A stretch of 64,000 nt of DNA from Sabethes cyaneus (GCF_943734655.1 NC_071354.1:4995001-5059000), one strand, 5' to 3'; positions 1 to 12,174 are shown, counted from the stretch's first letter. Numbers and translations are program-made. The notes: generated by a model not told the origin, from the letters alone.

Positions 1-820
1 GAGCAACTAAATTGTATGCACAGCAGATCGACGGACGAACGAATGCGGGGCGTACGAAAGCACGGATCGGTAGTTTGTCTTTTCAACAGAGTCTAAAGAG
101 TGTGGCCTGGGCGGTGCAGTGGAGTGCGGACGCGGAGTAGTTTGGAGTATGCATGCAGTAGTGAAGAGAGAGGAAGATTGCCCACGTTTACACGTACATA
201 TTCGTATGGAAAAGTCAATGTCTCCTGTGACCGATCTGCGTGCGTTCACATTTCGAGAAATTGAGCCCGGATTAGGGGTTGCTGACACTTCGCACAGCAG
301 CGACAGCAAGCCAGTAGGCTGTGGAATGGTATTACGGTTCATTGAGAGCTCGAAATCGAAGGATGCTTAATAGCGGAGTGGTTGACTCCATAAATGATGT
401 ATAACGATGACGGTGATAAACAAGTAATTCTTTGCGAACCTATAGCTGATTGAAGAATTTGCATCTAACTTAATAATTTTTATTTGTGAAATTACGCAAT
501 CAGCGAAGAAGTGATATCATAAGGAAGCTCAAAATTTGCAGTTTAAATTTAGAAAAAGTAAAAAAAGATGAATTAGATTCCAATAATAATAAAAGGAAAA
601 TTGCATTAGCTCTTTACATTTTTGCACTTTTGAAACGTCACGTGGGAGAAGTCCTTGTAGAGCACTCAGCCCCAAGTAACCTTCTAATAGCAACTTTATC
701 TTATTATAGAATCTATCAGGTTTTATAATGGTTTTCCTCAAGTGAAATTTGTCTTATTTGCTTAACAATTCTGATGTTTGATTGAAGACTTGAAGAAATA
801 CCCATAAACCTGCATTATTA
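1..820. other. No gene recognised; DNA upstream of E75
   Basis: The first ~370 bases are somewhat GC-richer than the AT-rich DNA that follows. Open frames here (up to about 110 codons) show no domain, codon pattern or splice context that I recognise. The stretch could be intergenic or an intron of a longer E75 transcript starting further upstream; nothing seen decides between these. Confidence 0.4.
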
Positions 821-1100
821 AGGCCATTGCAAATCATTTTAAAAGTTTTTGTCACCCCTCCCCCCTTGGAAATTGACTTGAAAAATCGGGGGCAAAAAAA
901 TAATTTGTAGGATGAGTTAAATTTTTTTAATAAAATCAATTGTCTGTGGGCTCTACAGCCCGAAAAACTTGAAGTATAAGAGTTGAGTTAACGGTTCTAG
1001 CATGAAATAGAATGGAAATTCAAACAGCGGAATTTCCGAAAATCGGCCAAAAAAATTATCTTTCGTTTTTGTCTTTTTTCGTAGATTTTTGCATGGAAAT
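821..1100 (+). repeat. Dispersed repeat, copy 1 (partner at 51402-51680)
   Basis: About 280 bases from AGGCCATTGCAAAT to TTTTTGCATGGAAA recur at 51402-51680 in the same orientation with scattered substitutions and small indels. Shared landmarks are TTTTTGTCACCCC, AATCGGGGG, a T-run followed by ATAAAATCAA, and TCTTTCGTTTTTGTC. No reading frame, terminal inverted repeat or target duplication is evident, so the class of element is unknown. Confidence 0.75.
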
Positions 1101-1600
1101 TAATACTAATATAAGATTTAGTTTTCACATTTGAACTTAAAATAAAAATGCCTAAAATCCAATTTTATTTTGCTCGATTAAAAAATTCACTTTGTTTTCT
1201 TTCGTCCCGCCCCCCTTCAGTGGCCCACCACCGGAGGGACAAAAACTTTTTAAAATATTTGTAATTGCCTAATTAGTGTAAGTTACTTTATAAGCGGTTT
1301 TGCATGATTTTTAATTCTCGTTTAAAAACGGAACAATAGTTTTGACAACATTCTTTTGCAGGACGGGTTTATTTTAACAATGCTGCCGTAAAACTCTCTT
1401 AAAACCGTATGTTCTTGAAAAGGAAATCATATTCTTGAACAAGAGCATTCTAGCATAAACAACTAATTTGTCAAAATGGACGTCTCAAATTGGAAAGAAT
1501 ATGGATCTTTTAAACGAAAATTAAGCAAAATCTCTCCGATATTATGAACACTTTCATCTGAACGGTCAGCGAAGTCACGAAACACAGAAGATGTACTATT
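1101..1600. other. AT-rich stretch, nothing recognised
   Basis: No open frame of note, no inverted repeats and no similarity to the other repeats in the window that I could see. Confidence 0.4.
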
Positions 1601-1800
1601 CAGCTAACTTCGAAATATGATGCAGCTCTAACAAGCCAGTCGTTCGTATGTTCGAATCTCGACTGGGCGGTGCTACAAGTGTCAGTAGGATCGTTGCACT
1701 AGCCCCGTGATTGTCCAGTACACTAATAACCGGCTGTGAAGTCTGTCGATAAAGAAAGATCAAGTCTTAAAGGTGTTTATACCCAATGATTTGCTTTTTT
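1601..1800 (+). mobile_element. tRNA-like SINE, copy 1
   Basis: One of four copies of a short repeat (others at 15175-15310, 28262-28455 and, inverted, 54609-54726). The head looks tRNA-derived. It opens with CAGCTAACTTCGA in an A-box-like position and has GTTCGAATC, a near-perfect pol III B box, about 50 bases downstream. A following CTCGACTGGG can pair with the CAGCT opening like an acceptor stem. The body contains GTCAGTAGGATCGTTGCAC and AACCGGCTGTGAAGT, shared with the copy at 28262. The exact 3' end and target duplications are not clear. Confidence 0.65.
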
Positions 1801-3076
1801 GTTCGCCAATCCTAACCTTTTAGTGATGAAATTTTCAGCGTTTATTCCGTTCCGCGTTAAAAAGAATCAATTTTCCTGAATATCACCTTCCTTAAATATT
1901 CCTATCGGAAAATCGAAAACTTTCCCTCAGTTTTCTAAGAAAAATAAAACATTTTGTTTCTTTAAAATACGGTTTTCATTTACCTACAAGGTAGGTCCTT
2001 CCATTAAATTTCCTAAAAGTCTTAGAGCCCTCGGCTGAATCCTGTATATTAATTTTTAAATTTTCCCAGCTCTTTACTGCATGCTAGACGAATTTCGATA
2101 TCTTGTAGAAATTTGGTTGGAATATAGATGGGTAGACGTTATGGAGAGTCTGCTGCATGTACCACAGAGTAGTAATCCATGGCCACTACTATTCTATATC
2201 TACATCAACGTTTTCTCAATAGAGGAGCAAATCTATTTTATAATCAGACAATTAGTGTTCTGCAGAGTGCTATGGTAATTTTTGGATTTGTTGTGAGTGT
2301 AAAGAACTGTTGCTTCTGATGCTATTACCCCACCAGCGGAGCAGGCTAGAACAGATGAATGTGAAGTTAACGTTATCATAATTAATAACGCCAATCGTAG
2401 TTTTAGATTCATATTTAAAATCACCGATGAGTCTGATGACGCACTTTCAAAGTAGTCGTTGAAACTGAAAATAACTGTGACGACAGCATCAGAAAACCTG
2501 AATTTGTCTCTGAAGAAGAAAAACAATGTGAAGATGAGCCATAACATCAGACTGCACTTTGGAACCTTTTCTAATTGCAATTATTTACTCTTTATTGAAG
2601 TCTGAACAATTGCTTTATAGTTGCCGAAAAAATTCATGTTCTTCTTCTGAATATAATAAAAAGGTCTACGTCTTACAGGAAGATAAGCATTGGCGAAACT
2701 AGCGCTCATCATAGCTGCATTTTTTTTCGACCATTTGATTTCGCCAGCACATTAGAATCAAATGCAGATTAATGTTTTGAACATTATTAAAATTAAAAGT
2801 TCAAAAGTGGACAGCTTGCCTTCACCCCCTAACTCCGCCAGTGAAAGTTAGGGTGTAAAATGAAAATCTAAAAGCGACCAAGTTTCAAATGTATATAGCT
2901 AATACATTTCTTGATGAATATAAAAATATTTTCGCGTCAAGTAAGAAATTATTTTAGGAACTAATACGCATTAAAAAATGCTCACTTCCCAAACACAGAC
3001 GAAACATGCATACGGGCATTTTCCAAAATTATCATACAAAATAGGCTGAAAGGGCTCAGAATTTCATGAAGTTTTG
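1801..3076. other. AT-rich stretch, nothing recognised
   Basis: Contains short open frames on both strands (for example 2233-2580 on the minus strand) with no recognisable domain or splice context. No coding gene is supported here. Confidence 0.4.
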
Positions 3077-4547
3077 CATACAAGCATACTTACTTAGTTG
3101 GCTTGGCGTCTTAAGACAAACCCTGATGAACAAAGTTTCTCCAATTTACTCGGTTGTAGGCTACCGATCTCCAATTCCTCGGACACCATGTACTCTTCGC
3201 CAGATCTCGCTCCACGTGGTCCAGTAATCTTGCTTAATGCGCCCCTGGTGGTCTTGTTCTTACCGGAATTGAGGCAAATGCCATCTTTGCACGGTAGTTG
3301 CCCGGCATTCTTGCTACATGCCCTGCCCATCGTATTTGTCCAGATTTGGCCACCTTTTGAATACTGGATTTACCCTAGAGTTGTGCAAAATCATGGTTCA
3401 TCCTTCGCCTTCATACTGCGTTCTCCCGTACGCCGCCGAAGATCGTTCTTAGCATTCGTCTTTCGAAAACTCCGAGCACTCGCAGGCCCTCCTCGAGCAT
3501 TGTCCATGTTTCATTCCCGTAGAAAACAACCGCTATAATGAGCTGCTTGTACAGGGTACACTTTGTACTTAGTCTGGTCGACCGCAGTTGTTTAGGCACG
3601 ACTTCCGCTGACAATATGCCTCCGAATCTCACGGCTGGGGTGTCATTGTCCGCCGTTACCAGTGAGCCAAGGTAGACAAATTCGTCAACTACCTCAAACT
3701 CATCGCCGTCGATCGTTATACTACTGTCCAAGCGGTATCGGTCGGGCTAGGATTTGCTGGCCAGCATGTACTTTGTTTTAAACGTATTTTATTTTAACCC
3801 AGTGTTTTCTGCTGCGGCGCTTTAGTCTGGTGTACTGTTCGGTCACCACCACAGATGTTCAGCCGGTAATATCGATGTCTTCGGCAAATCAGACGAAATA
3901 ACTAGATTTGATGAAGATCGTGCCCCGCGTGTTGATCCGCTCGGTTCAGAAGCACTGAGTACCATCCATCGTAGGTTGAATCAGCTGTCGTCAATGATTT
4001 TCCATAGCTCTTTTCGGTCGATGGTATCATATGTAGCTTTGAAGTCAACGAAAAACTGGTGCGTGGGAACTCTCTATTCACGACCGTCTTGGAGCCGACC
4101 TTTGACGAAGCCGGCTTGGTAAGTTCCTACAAATCTATTCGCAATTGGTGATGGTCGGAGGAAAATAATTTGAGAGAACACTTTGTAGGCGGCATTGAGT
4201 ACGGTGATCGCTCGATAGCTCTCACAGTCCAACTTGTCACCTTTTTTGTAGATCGGGCGGATAACCCCATCCTTCCACTTTTCCAGAAACTGTTCCGTAT
4301 CTCAAATTCTAACAAACAGCCAGCCTTTCTGGTCCCATTTTAATAAGCTCCGCTCTGATGTCAGCTTTCCCAGCTGATATATTCTTTAGTTGCATGATGG
4401 CTTCCATAACTTCGCCAATCATTGGGGCTGGCACCTCTTTCCCGTTTGTTGCACCGTCAAAATTGCTTTCCTCGCCGCCATTGTTCTCCACCGGGGCGCC
4501 ATTCAGGTGTTCAATGAAGTGCTGCTTCCGCCTTTCATACAAGCATA
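3077..4547 (-). mobile_element. 5'-truncated RTE-like LINE insertion with 12-bp target duplication
   Basis: The element occupies 3089-4535 and is flanked on both sides by CATACAAGCATA (3077-3088 and 4536-4547), a 12-bp target-site duplication. On the minus strand the broken frames give reverse-transcriptase fragments. Near the 5' end is a RT-linker segment with RKQHFIEHLNGAP followed by SAGKADIRAELIKMGPERLA (4309-4542). Downstream is the segment EFVYLGSLVTAD ... LYKQLIIAVVFYGNETWTML ... VFERRMLRTIFGG (3411-3731), typical of the C-terminal RT region of RTE/JAM1-type mosquito LINEs. The endonuclease is missing. Frameshifts and stops separate the pieces, so it is a dead copy. The 3' end carries CTAAGTAAGTATG-like short repeats instead of a poly(A) tail, as expected for the RTE clade. 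Assignment to RTE is from remembered family features, not a search. Confidence 0.85.
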
Positions 4548-5488
4548 GTTTATCGATGTATTAATGGAAACAATATTTGAAAAATTATACCTTTCTTATT
4601 TTCCTAGAAAACTCCGAAGAAAATTTTTCGAGTTTCTCGGACAATGTTTATTTTAAAAGTGCCTAACTCTTGAACAAAGCGTTGCAGAACAGAATTCTCT
4701 CAGTAATCCAAAATATTAGTTTGAAAAAAAGTTATAACATTTCCAATCACTGCAGGAAACAAAAAAAAAGTTATAAAAAACATGTCCAAAATTGTAGAAT
4801 TTTTTTTAAATGTTTTTTTTTTGTTACCCAATTCTTCTAGTGACAATAAATTCACGATACATACTGGTTTTGTTATTCCAGAGTTATAGCTATAGTTTAT
4901 ATGTTGCGTTCGGAGTTGTAATGCAGGAAAACTCAATTTCCTCGATTTCACGACAAATACTATCTGGAAAAACTTTTCAACAGAATCCGCCACGGCGCTG
5001 GAAAATTAAAAAAAGAGGTCGGGAAAGCTGTGTTCTATCTCTTGGAAAGTTTTTATAATTTTTTTGTTCTTTACCAATAGTTATAGTGACAAAAATTTTA
5101 TGATGGTGTTATGTTTGAAGATTTATTTGAAATTTTTGTAATTTTGTTGTCACTGTGGACAAATGTACGCTTAATGCAGTTACTTCAATTTTAGAAAAGC
5201 CTAATTCAGGGCTTTCATGACTACCACTATTTTGTTTTGATGGCTTGAATTTTCTCCGAGTGCGAGACTGTTAATTTTAATTTAAAAATAACTGAAAAAT
5301 GTTACAATATGCTTTAATTTGTATTTTTATTCTATTTTTGTTTCAGGTAAGTCTTCCGTTACTACTATCCGATGGATGTCTGTTTCGTTTACGGTAATTT
5401 TGCTTATATGAAGTATGTTTAAATATATCATTAACACTAACATTTTCAAAACAGAAAAATATGATGAAGGAAATTTAACAAAAAACAA
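4548..5488. other. AT-rich stretch, nothing recognised
   Basis: No gene or defined repeat seen. The short frames at 4700-5058 on both strands are AT-rich and lack recognisable features. Confidence 0.4.
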
Positions 5489-6497
5489 CAAGGTATACAG
5501 CCCTAAGAGTTGTACGAAAGGGTGACGTAGGACTCTGTCAGATTAGGAAAGACTAATGTAAACTGCATTTCTGGCATATATATGTTTACAAGAATCTGTG
5601 AGGGCCATTGTTTAAGTGAATGTTGAAAAAAGAAGAGCGAAATATTCAGATTCAATTCTTCATTGAATGCAATGGTGGCTTTGAAAATACGTGGAGGGGG
5701 GGGGGGGATTCATAAGTACAACGCCTTCAACCATTGAGACATAGAGATTTCTTTTAAAAATTACTTGTGTGCATCATTAAGGTTGAAATAGTAATGAGTG
5801 ACCAGCCCACAAATTATTGTATTGAATATGATTATGCGTAGCTTGACACGTTTCAATAATCTTACTTTAACTCGCTTATGGCCTTTAAAAGGGTCATTAG
5901 TTATAAATAACATTAAAGCCAAAGCACGTTCATCGCAAATATGACGTGCCATTCGAATGTCCTTCTCTTTTGACATGAATGGCAATAAGCACGTAAGTTA
6001 GCGGCATCGATTCACTGTCACTTGCTTCGAGAAGGTTTTACTAGTTTACTTTCACAGCTTATCGTTTGTTACATAGCAGAAAATATGGCAGATACGCAAA
6101 AATTTCTGTTTTATGTATTTGTATTTGAGTCTTTATCCAGTTGGCCTCTCATTCAAACCATTTTAAAATAAATTCATGCCTCCAAAAACCCCTACATGCC
6201 AAATTTGGTTCCATTTGCTTGATTAGTACTCGAGTTTTGAGGAAATTTGTGTTCCTTTTGTATAGGAGCCCCCCCCCCCTCCTCTTACGCCCTCCTTAAA
6301 ATTGCTCTCTTACCCCCCTTAAAATTACTGTTCATTTCACCTATCCAACAACTCATAAATATAATCAGTTTCGTTCAATACTTTAGTAGTTATTAGCATT
6401 TGAAATCTTTCATCAAACGTTACACTTCTATTTTCGTTTTCACAAAGTGCTACCCAGTCCCAGTATAGTAAATAAAGACGAAGTCCTACGCCAAAAT
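5489..6497 (+). mobile_element. About 1-kb dispersed element, copy 1 (partner at 13218-14161)
   Basis: Opens with CAAGGTATACAGCCCTAAG and GGGTGACGTAGGACT and ends with AAGTCCTACGCC, so GACGTAGGACT-like sequence occurs in inverted orientation near both ends, as in a non-autonomous DNA element. It is collinear with 13218-14161 apart from small gaps, sharing CATCATTAAGGTTGAAATAG, GATTATGCGTAGCTTG, GGCACGTAAGTTAGCGGC-type sequence and CCCAGTCCCAGTATAGTAAA. A C-run follows GTATAGGAG at about 6266. No transposase frame is visible. It includes a module (CCAAATTTGGTTCCATTTGC) also present at 33.1 kb and, inverted, at 60.3 kb. Confidence 0.7.
5695..5707 (+). repeat. G homopolymer run
   Basis: A run of G bases straight after TACGTGGA, inside the copy-1 dispersed element and absent from the partner copy at 13218-14161. 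Low-complexity sequence with no further meaning assigned. Confidence 0.8.
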
Positions 6498-7224
6498 ATG
6501 AACAACTTTTTGTTGAAAAAAACTAAATAATTGGGATTACAAGAAAATCGGTTGTTTGCAGTTTTTGTAGAAAAATGTAACCGACATTAATAATTCGCGT
6601 AAGAAAAAAAAACTAACATGAATCACGACGATTTTAAATAAGTTCAACAAATTCCAGAAGGAGATGAGCACTTTTTTATCAATCCTGCATTTTTTCGATT
6701 TTCCTACATTGTAAATTGAAATTTTACTTAGGATTGATAAAATTAATTACATTTACCAACAGCATTCCATACCAATTGCTCTCGCGTTTGTCCACTGAAC
6801 CGCTTATGTTTCACCGTTTCAAAACCCCCACCAAGGCCTAAGATTCAGGATTCGTCGTCGTCGTCACTCCGCATCGAGCGCTTCGAGTTTGCTGTCGATC
6901 ATTAACCCTGCCTGCCAGGCGACGGAGAACGATGACGCAACCATGGCGTGTAGCAGGCAGCGAGCAAAGCAACCATGTTTGTTCTTCTATCTACTATGTT
7001 CTAGCCTAGCCTACTGACTAGTCTATTTTCTGACCAGAAGAAGACCACTGAAGAACGATGCCACGAGGACTTCGCCGCACGTCTGTCTATTGTTGGTCGT
7101 CGATCTGAAGTCTTTGAACCCACGTTCAATTCCAATGCCATTTGTGCGAAACAAGTTCCTTTCGCCCCTTTTGGTCATACTGTGGTTGGCCGTCTCTTTC
7201 GGCCTTCGGTCTTCCTTCGCGCAG
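6498..7224. other. Sequence upstream of the E75 N-terminal exon
   Basis: AT-rich up to about 6780, then abruptly GC-richer with CGTCGTCGTCGTC-like and CCTGCCTGCCAGGCG sequence. This is the probable distal promoter region of the A-type E75 transcript. No TATA box in a convincing position was seen. Confidence 0.4.
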
Positions 7225-8381
7225 TCAGTCGGTTAGAACGCGAACCGAAGTTGCGAGAATGTTGTTTTTATGCAAACTTGCCATGTTCTATGTTCGGCTA
7301 TGCTGCCATGAGTGCTGTTGACACCACTCGGCGTCATATGTATGCGAGGAGGTAGTATGAAAAAAAAAAACAAAAAGCAGAACGATCTTTTTCATTTGTT
7401 CTGTGAGAAAGAGATTTTACGCTTCCCGTGAGCACATGAGTTCATGTGCGAGAGAGAATGATCATTCTATGTTGTGTCTTGTTTCCTTCCATACTTGGGG
7501 GAAGCCCTCATAACTATCGCAGAAAGCATAATTATTCGAGAGGAAAAATTTTAGAAATGAAAACGAAAATGTTCACTCGCTATTGTGGTTCACGTTTTCT
7601 CTCCCGCACTCTCTCTGTCGCTCTCGAGTAATGAACCGTGAAGTTTTCCTGTCAACAGTGGGAGACCGGAATTTCCTCGAGAGAACCGAACTAGGCTCTC
7701 GTTTATGTTTCGGGTGTTTATTTACACACTCTTTCCGCCGTTCATTCAACATCCCCCTCCACATGACCTTCAACTTCTGGTGTGCGCACGGTTTGGTGTT
7801 GATGTTTTACGTTACATCGCGACCGTAGGCTCGACCAGTACAAATTTTCCTTTCGTTAGTCTTGGGCTGACTGAATACCGCTCCTCGTTCTTCTGCGCGT
7901 CGCCGTCTTCAATTCGTATCTCACGACACGGACGGACGGACTCTCTCACGTTTTTGGTTGCTAGCTTGCTAGTGGCGCTGGTGCTGCGCGCGATTCCCCG
8001 ACCGAGCCGCGGTGGGTCCGCATTTCGGTACGAGCTTTTATTTGACGATATCGCTCGAATATCGGCGGTCGATGTTTTTGGGTTCGCGCTCTGTTTCGCG
8101 GGTTGCTTCGATGGCGCGCGTGTGTGCTTCCTACCTGGTGTCTATTGTGCGTGGTTCGTCGTTCAGTTGAGGGGAATTGTTTTGAAGTGTTTATTTATTT
8201 TGTGCTCCCTTCGACGGTGTTTCCTGCGACCGTGCATCCAGCGATATCGTGGATTAATTGTTTATCATTCCCGTAGAAATTGAAAAATTGATTGTTTTAA
8301 AAATTGTGGATTTTGCGTTTGCGTGCTGTTTGTTTTGTGGAAAGCGAGTGGAGAATATACTTGTGATATGAAAAGTTGTGA
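7225..8381 (+). promoter_or_regulatory. E75: Probable promoter / long 5' leader of the E75 A-type transcript
   Basis: GC-rich DNA immediately before the E75 N-terminal coding exon. An initiator-like TCAGTC lies at 7225-7230. A second weak initiator, TTCAATTC, at about 7909 is followed about 28 bases later by GGACT, close to a downstream promoter element. Neither is proof of a start site. No convincing TATA box was found. Several ATGs lie in the region, including a 192-codon frame at 7705-8283, which I treat as leader or promoter sequence rather than protein because its composition follows the local GC-rich repeats and it overlaps nothing conserved. RNA 5'-end mapping would settle the boundary. 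Confidence 0.35.
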
Positions 8382-8385
8382 ATGA
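8368..8385 (+). promoter_or_regulatory. Five-codon uORF whose stop overlaps the E75 start codon
   Basis: ATG at 8368 reads MKSCE and stops at TGA 8383-8385. That TGA overlaps the candidate main start ATG 8382-8384 in an ATGA arrangement. Upstream reading frames of this kind can force termination-reinitiation at the overlapping start or at a later ATG, here 8400 or 8448. Seen directly; the regulatory role is inference. Confidence 0.5.
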
Positions 8386-8979
8386 AGTTTGCAAAAAATA
8401 TGTTGTCAGACATATCATACCCAAGCTCGGTAATTAAGGAAAATACGATGAGTGTGGTTCAGGTACCCAAGTGTTCCCAGTCGCAGACGCCGGTGATCAG
8501 TTACCGTTCGGGGTCTGGGGAACCGTGCATCCCGAACAGCACGACTGTCGGTCGAATCGAGGAGATTCGCCCGCCGAAGGAGTTTTCTGCAGTGCAATCA
8601 ACCTACAGCAACCATCCTAGAATGATTAATAGTGTTAAAAGTGCAATGATGGAGAATGGCTCTTTACCGAAGCAGCCGCTGGTCGGGGATTATATGCAGT
8701 CCCATCATCAGCAGCAGCAACTTTCACACCATCTTCAGTTTCCAAAAGGACCGATCCTTATGGTACAGAAAAACGAGGACTGTGTACGATATTCGCATCC
8801 AGCATCGTCCTCGATGCCACAGCAACCACAGCAAGCCCATCACCACATGCTTCCGGCAGTGTCTCCTGTTTCTTCTCCCGTCCATCATTCTGGACCCATG
8901 GCTAATCCGGAAAAACCTCCGGTCATAATGGATAATAGTGTCGCTAGCAGTTCCAAGGGAGAACCGGAACTTAACATAG
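8382..8979 (+). CDS. E75: Nuclear receptor E75, isoform-specific N-terminal exon (A-type)
   Basis: First coding exon of the ecdysone-induced, haem-binding orphan nuclear receptor E75 (NR1D3), a nuclear transcription factor that relays the 20-hydroxyecdysone signal in moulting, metamorphosis and mosquito vitellogenesis. The 199 codons form the variable A/B region. It is Ser/Pro/Gln/His-rich, without a folded domain, with a QQQQ/HH patch near residue 110 and a PQQPQQAHHH stretch near residue 147. It ends GEPELNI, and the last base (G, 8979) forms a split Glu codon with AG at 31059-31060, giving EPELNIEFDGTTVLC. This closely resembles the EPELHIEFDG junction that I remember from lepidopteran E75A. 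The donor is ATAG|GTAAAT. An in-frame TGA (8379-8381) lies just before ATG 8382. ATGs at 8400 and 8448 (MSVVQVPKC) have better context, with A at -3, so the true start may be internal. The A versus C isoform label is not certain. Confidence 0.88.
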
Positions 8980-10697
8980 GTAAATACAGAACCAACACAC
9001 AGTCTACTAGAAAGTTCACACTTTCGCTTTCCACCGAATGTCAATTAATCTGTCGAATAGGCTAGTCGCATGCTTGCATTATATCCCCCTAAGATTCTTC
9101 CAAAGTAACCAAGGGAAGCATTGAAATCGAAAGAAAAGCATTGAAAATTTTTCACCCCACAAAATCACATAAAAAAATATAACAAAACTGCTCTGCAGAT
9201 TTAGCAGCAGCACCAGCAGCAAGAGCCGCTCTACACGGTCACCAGTGCATTGCCCTTCCATTCATTCGCGAGTGAACGAGCTAAGCCAATGCCCTCGTAG
9301 CCGTGAGTCGTTGACCTTTCTCTTCCAATTTCATCCATCGGAGGAGCCAACGCGATCTATAGACACGGTGGTACATGGAATGAACCGAGCACAGCCCGGC
9401 AGCAAAACAGCAGTCAAAGCAAGCCAGCGAAACGGGCGACTCACTGCTCACTGCCTCTCGGTTTGCTTGGATTGGATGTTTGCCTGCCCCAGACAGACAG
9501 TGGGCAAATAGAATCGAATTGATAGTTTAAAAGGCTTCTTGCTCGAGAAGTGGCAAGTCATTTTTCTAATGTAGCACAGTTCTCGTGGCCGTAGGCCCCA
9601 GGCATAGTTTGCTGTTTTCTTATTTGGTATGTTGGTGCACAGCCCACAGTTGGCGATCGTTTTTCTTCTTCTAGTCATTTTTGTCTCAATGACACTCTTC
9701 CAAGAACACCCTCCGAGCGAAATAACACTCGTTCCCTTGTTGAATGCATAGATTTTTTTTATGTACACATGCATAACAGACCCAATTGAGACAAGTGTGT
9801 TCACGAGAATAGGATGGGGTAAGGATAGAGGAGGCGCTTGCGCGGGAGAGATATTCTGGTGCAGGGACAATTATTGCCCTTGATTTTCCCTACGCCGCCA
9901 TATTTTGCCATCAAGCTCGTTCTAAAACATTTATGCTGCCATAGCAACACCATTTTTTGATGGCGAAAAACGCCTAAATTGCTGCATTTTCCGGTACACT
10001 ATGTTAGAGACGGCCTCGCTCTTTTAGCGGCCTTCGCCTGCTGGGATAGATTCACTTAGCTTGACCATGTGCTCGGCGGTCATGAGCGGTTGTTATGGTG
10101 AGTGAGTGCCAGCTCATTTCCCGCCTCGGTGAAAAAGTGGTGAGCATCATTAGCACACAGCAGCACAAGAACCGATCAGGTTGGCCGTGATGTTGTGGTT
10201 TCTCTCTCACCCGAAAATGGTGGGTTCAGGGATAGCCGAGTTCATCCGGAAGTGTCGCGGTAGTTCTGAGAGGAATGAGCATCGGAGAATAAGAGAGAAA
10301 GCAAGAGCGCCCGAAAGTGGGGAGCGTAAGCGTGAACGGAGTGAACTGTTTCTCTCTCGCGCCCGGTGTGACATATCGTAGCGTAGTAAACGGCCGATTT
10401 CAAGTGCAGGCGCTGAACTTGAAACGGGACGTTGACGTTTGTTGCGGCTGTTGAACGCTGCTGGCCTGCTCGCGAGCGCTCTCGCTTTGCCATCTCTGTA
10501 CGACTGATTGTATTCCTCGTCGCATAAGATAGTGTACAAAAAAAAAATAGCAAACCGTGCGCCTTGGCATTCACGAGACGTTCACCTCTCGGGACATTCT
10601 TCCTGATTTGCAACCCAGCTGCTACATTGAACGACCAAATCCAATTACATATTACTTTCGGTCGCACGCTCACATGTATAGTCGTCGTAAAAACAAC

Positions 10698-10710
10698 GGT
10701 TCATTGACGG
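10698..10710. promoter_or_regulatory. Weak EcRE-like palindrome
   Basis: GGTTCA T TGACGG: the left half-site fits RGKTCA, while the right half has two mismatches to TGAMCY. It shares the core GTTCATTGAC with the site at 26020. Low confidence on its own. Confidence 0.2.
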
Positions 10711-12161
10711 GTATGACACATAAGAGGAGGGAAGAAATGATAACAAGTGCGGTTCGTATTAACCTGCGTTTGTAGTTACTTTATCTTTCCAAATTTTTGC
10801 TACCTTTGCTTTGGGGTTGTCAAACTCGTTGAAGGTTTGAAATGTCAAGGAACCGCCTATCGGTTGCTACGATTGTTATTGCAGATTCGAAGGCAACTAG
10901 ATTGAAACTAGATAAGAATTAAAGAGAGAAGTTAACAGGAAGTCCGGATCACAGTATTTTCGGGTACAGATTGACCGAACCTTGGAGAGTTCGTTGGCGC
11001 TCTGTATGTGAGCGTCTGTTTTTTCGCGAATGACTGATAAAACTGGCGGTGTTATTGGCAGATTATTCTCACCAAGGTGAGTCGTTGTCAGAGCGGTGCC
11101 ATCAAAATTCCAACAATTATTATTAATCCCGGTTGAAGGTCGACCGTCTTCTGTCACGAACAAGTCAGAGACGGAAGTCAGAATTGCACTGGCAAATTTC
11201 AGGGTTGCTCTGCTCATTTGATTAGGGAGGTGGATTAAACTTTATTTTGTTTGTCCTTTTTTCAAATTTTGAACAGTTATTTAATTATTTTTCATTAATA
11301 CTTTTTCACATAAAAAAAATTTCTTAAAACTTTTCCAACAAAAGATTTCACCGTTCACTCCTATCTCATTATATATAGAGGGCATTATAACAATCACCCC
11401 ATAAATATTGCATACTTGAGATGAAAACAAAGCCGGTTCGAAATCAACACAATAAAAACTAACTTTCGCTTTCCATTATCTCCGGATTGATTTCGATTGT
11501 ATTTCTGCTAAACTGCTGCACTTGCTGTCAACAATTCGGCTATTGATGGTGAAAGCGCCCTCTCGCGTTTTTGTTGATGCACATCGGAAAAATTAACAAA
11601 ATTCGGCAATTTCGCTGGCGCGAAGTTCGGTGACCTTTTCCCCGTGCGCTTCCACTACGGTGGTAGCACCGCCGTTTAAAACTAGGTGAAAGTGGATCCA
11701 TTTCACACGCACAGTACTGGCGGCGTTACTGGTCGCGTACAAAATAATGCAAGCCACCCCAGAAGAGGCCATTCAACTCTGTCACAATAAACGAGCATAG
11801 CAATAGGCAGCAGTAGCAGCAGCAGCAGCAGCATAGCGAAAAAAGCACCACCACTTCTTTCGGTGGTAAACTTTCACAAAGGCGAATCCCTCCCCACCCT
11901 TCGGAACGGTTCAATCCCTCGTCGGCCTGCTCCGATCGCGAGTTGTTTTTACATCACCTTACAAAACAGACCTAACCGAACGCAGTTCAATAGACTCTCC
12001 GACACTTGGTGCATCTAATCTCGTTTTTCCTCCTCCGCTTTGCTTCGGCTTCGTCGCTTGCTGTGGTGACCATTTAGCTATGCTTTGAATTTTCCTCTTC
12101 CCGCTGCCGGCCACCGAAATACTTACTCTCTCCGATGGCGATGCGATGGTAGCAATGCTGC

Positions 12162-12174
12162 AAGTCAATGACCT
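12162..12174. promoter_or_regulatory. Candidate ecdysone response element (IR1)
   Basis: AAGTCA A TGACCT: inverted half-sites with one spacer base, differing from the EcR/USP consensus RGKTCANTGAMCY at a single position, with a perfect right half-site. It lies about 3.2 kb inside intron 1 in a GC-richer segment. EcR/USP binding of such IR1 palindromes and direct ecdysone induction of E75 are established in Drosophila; occupancy here is inference. Confidence 0.45.

Noticed and set aside
1601..1670. Genuine tRNA gene
   Set aside because: B box is good but the A box and cloverleaf pairing are degraded, and the sequence recurs as part of a longer SINE.
7705..8283. 192-codon open frame on + before E75
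   Set aside because: Out of frame with E75, composition tracks GC-rich leader DNA, no domain recognised; treated as leader or promoter sequence.
9305..9317. GAGTCGTTGACCT as an EcR site
   Set aside because: Perfect right half-site but two mismatches in the left; not listed separately.
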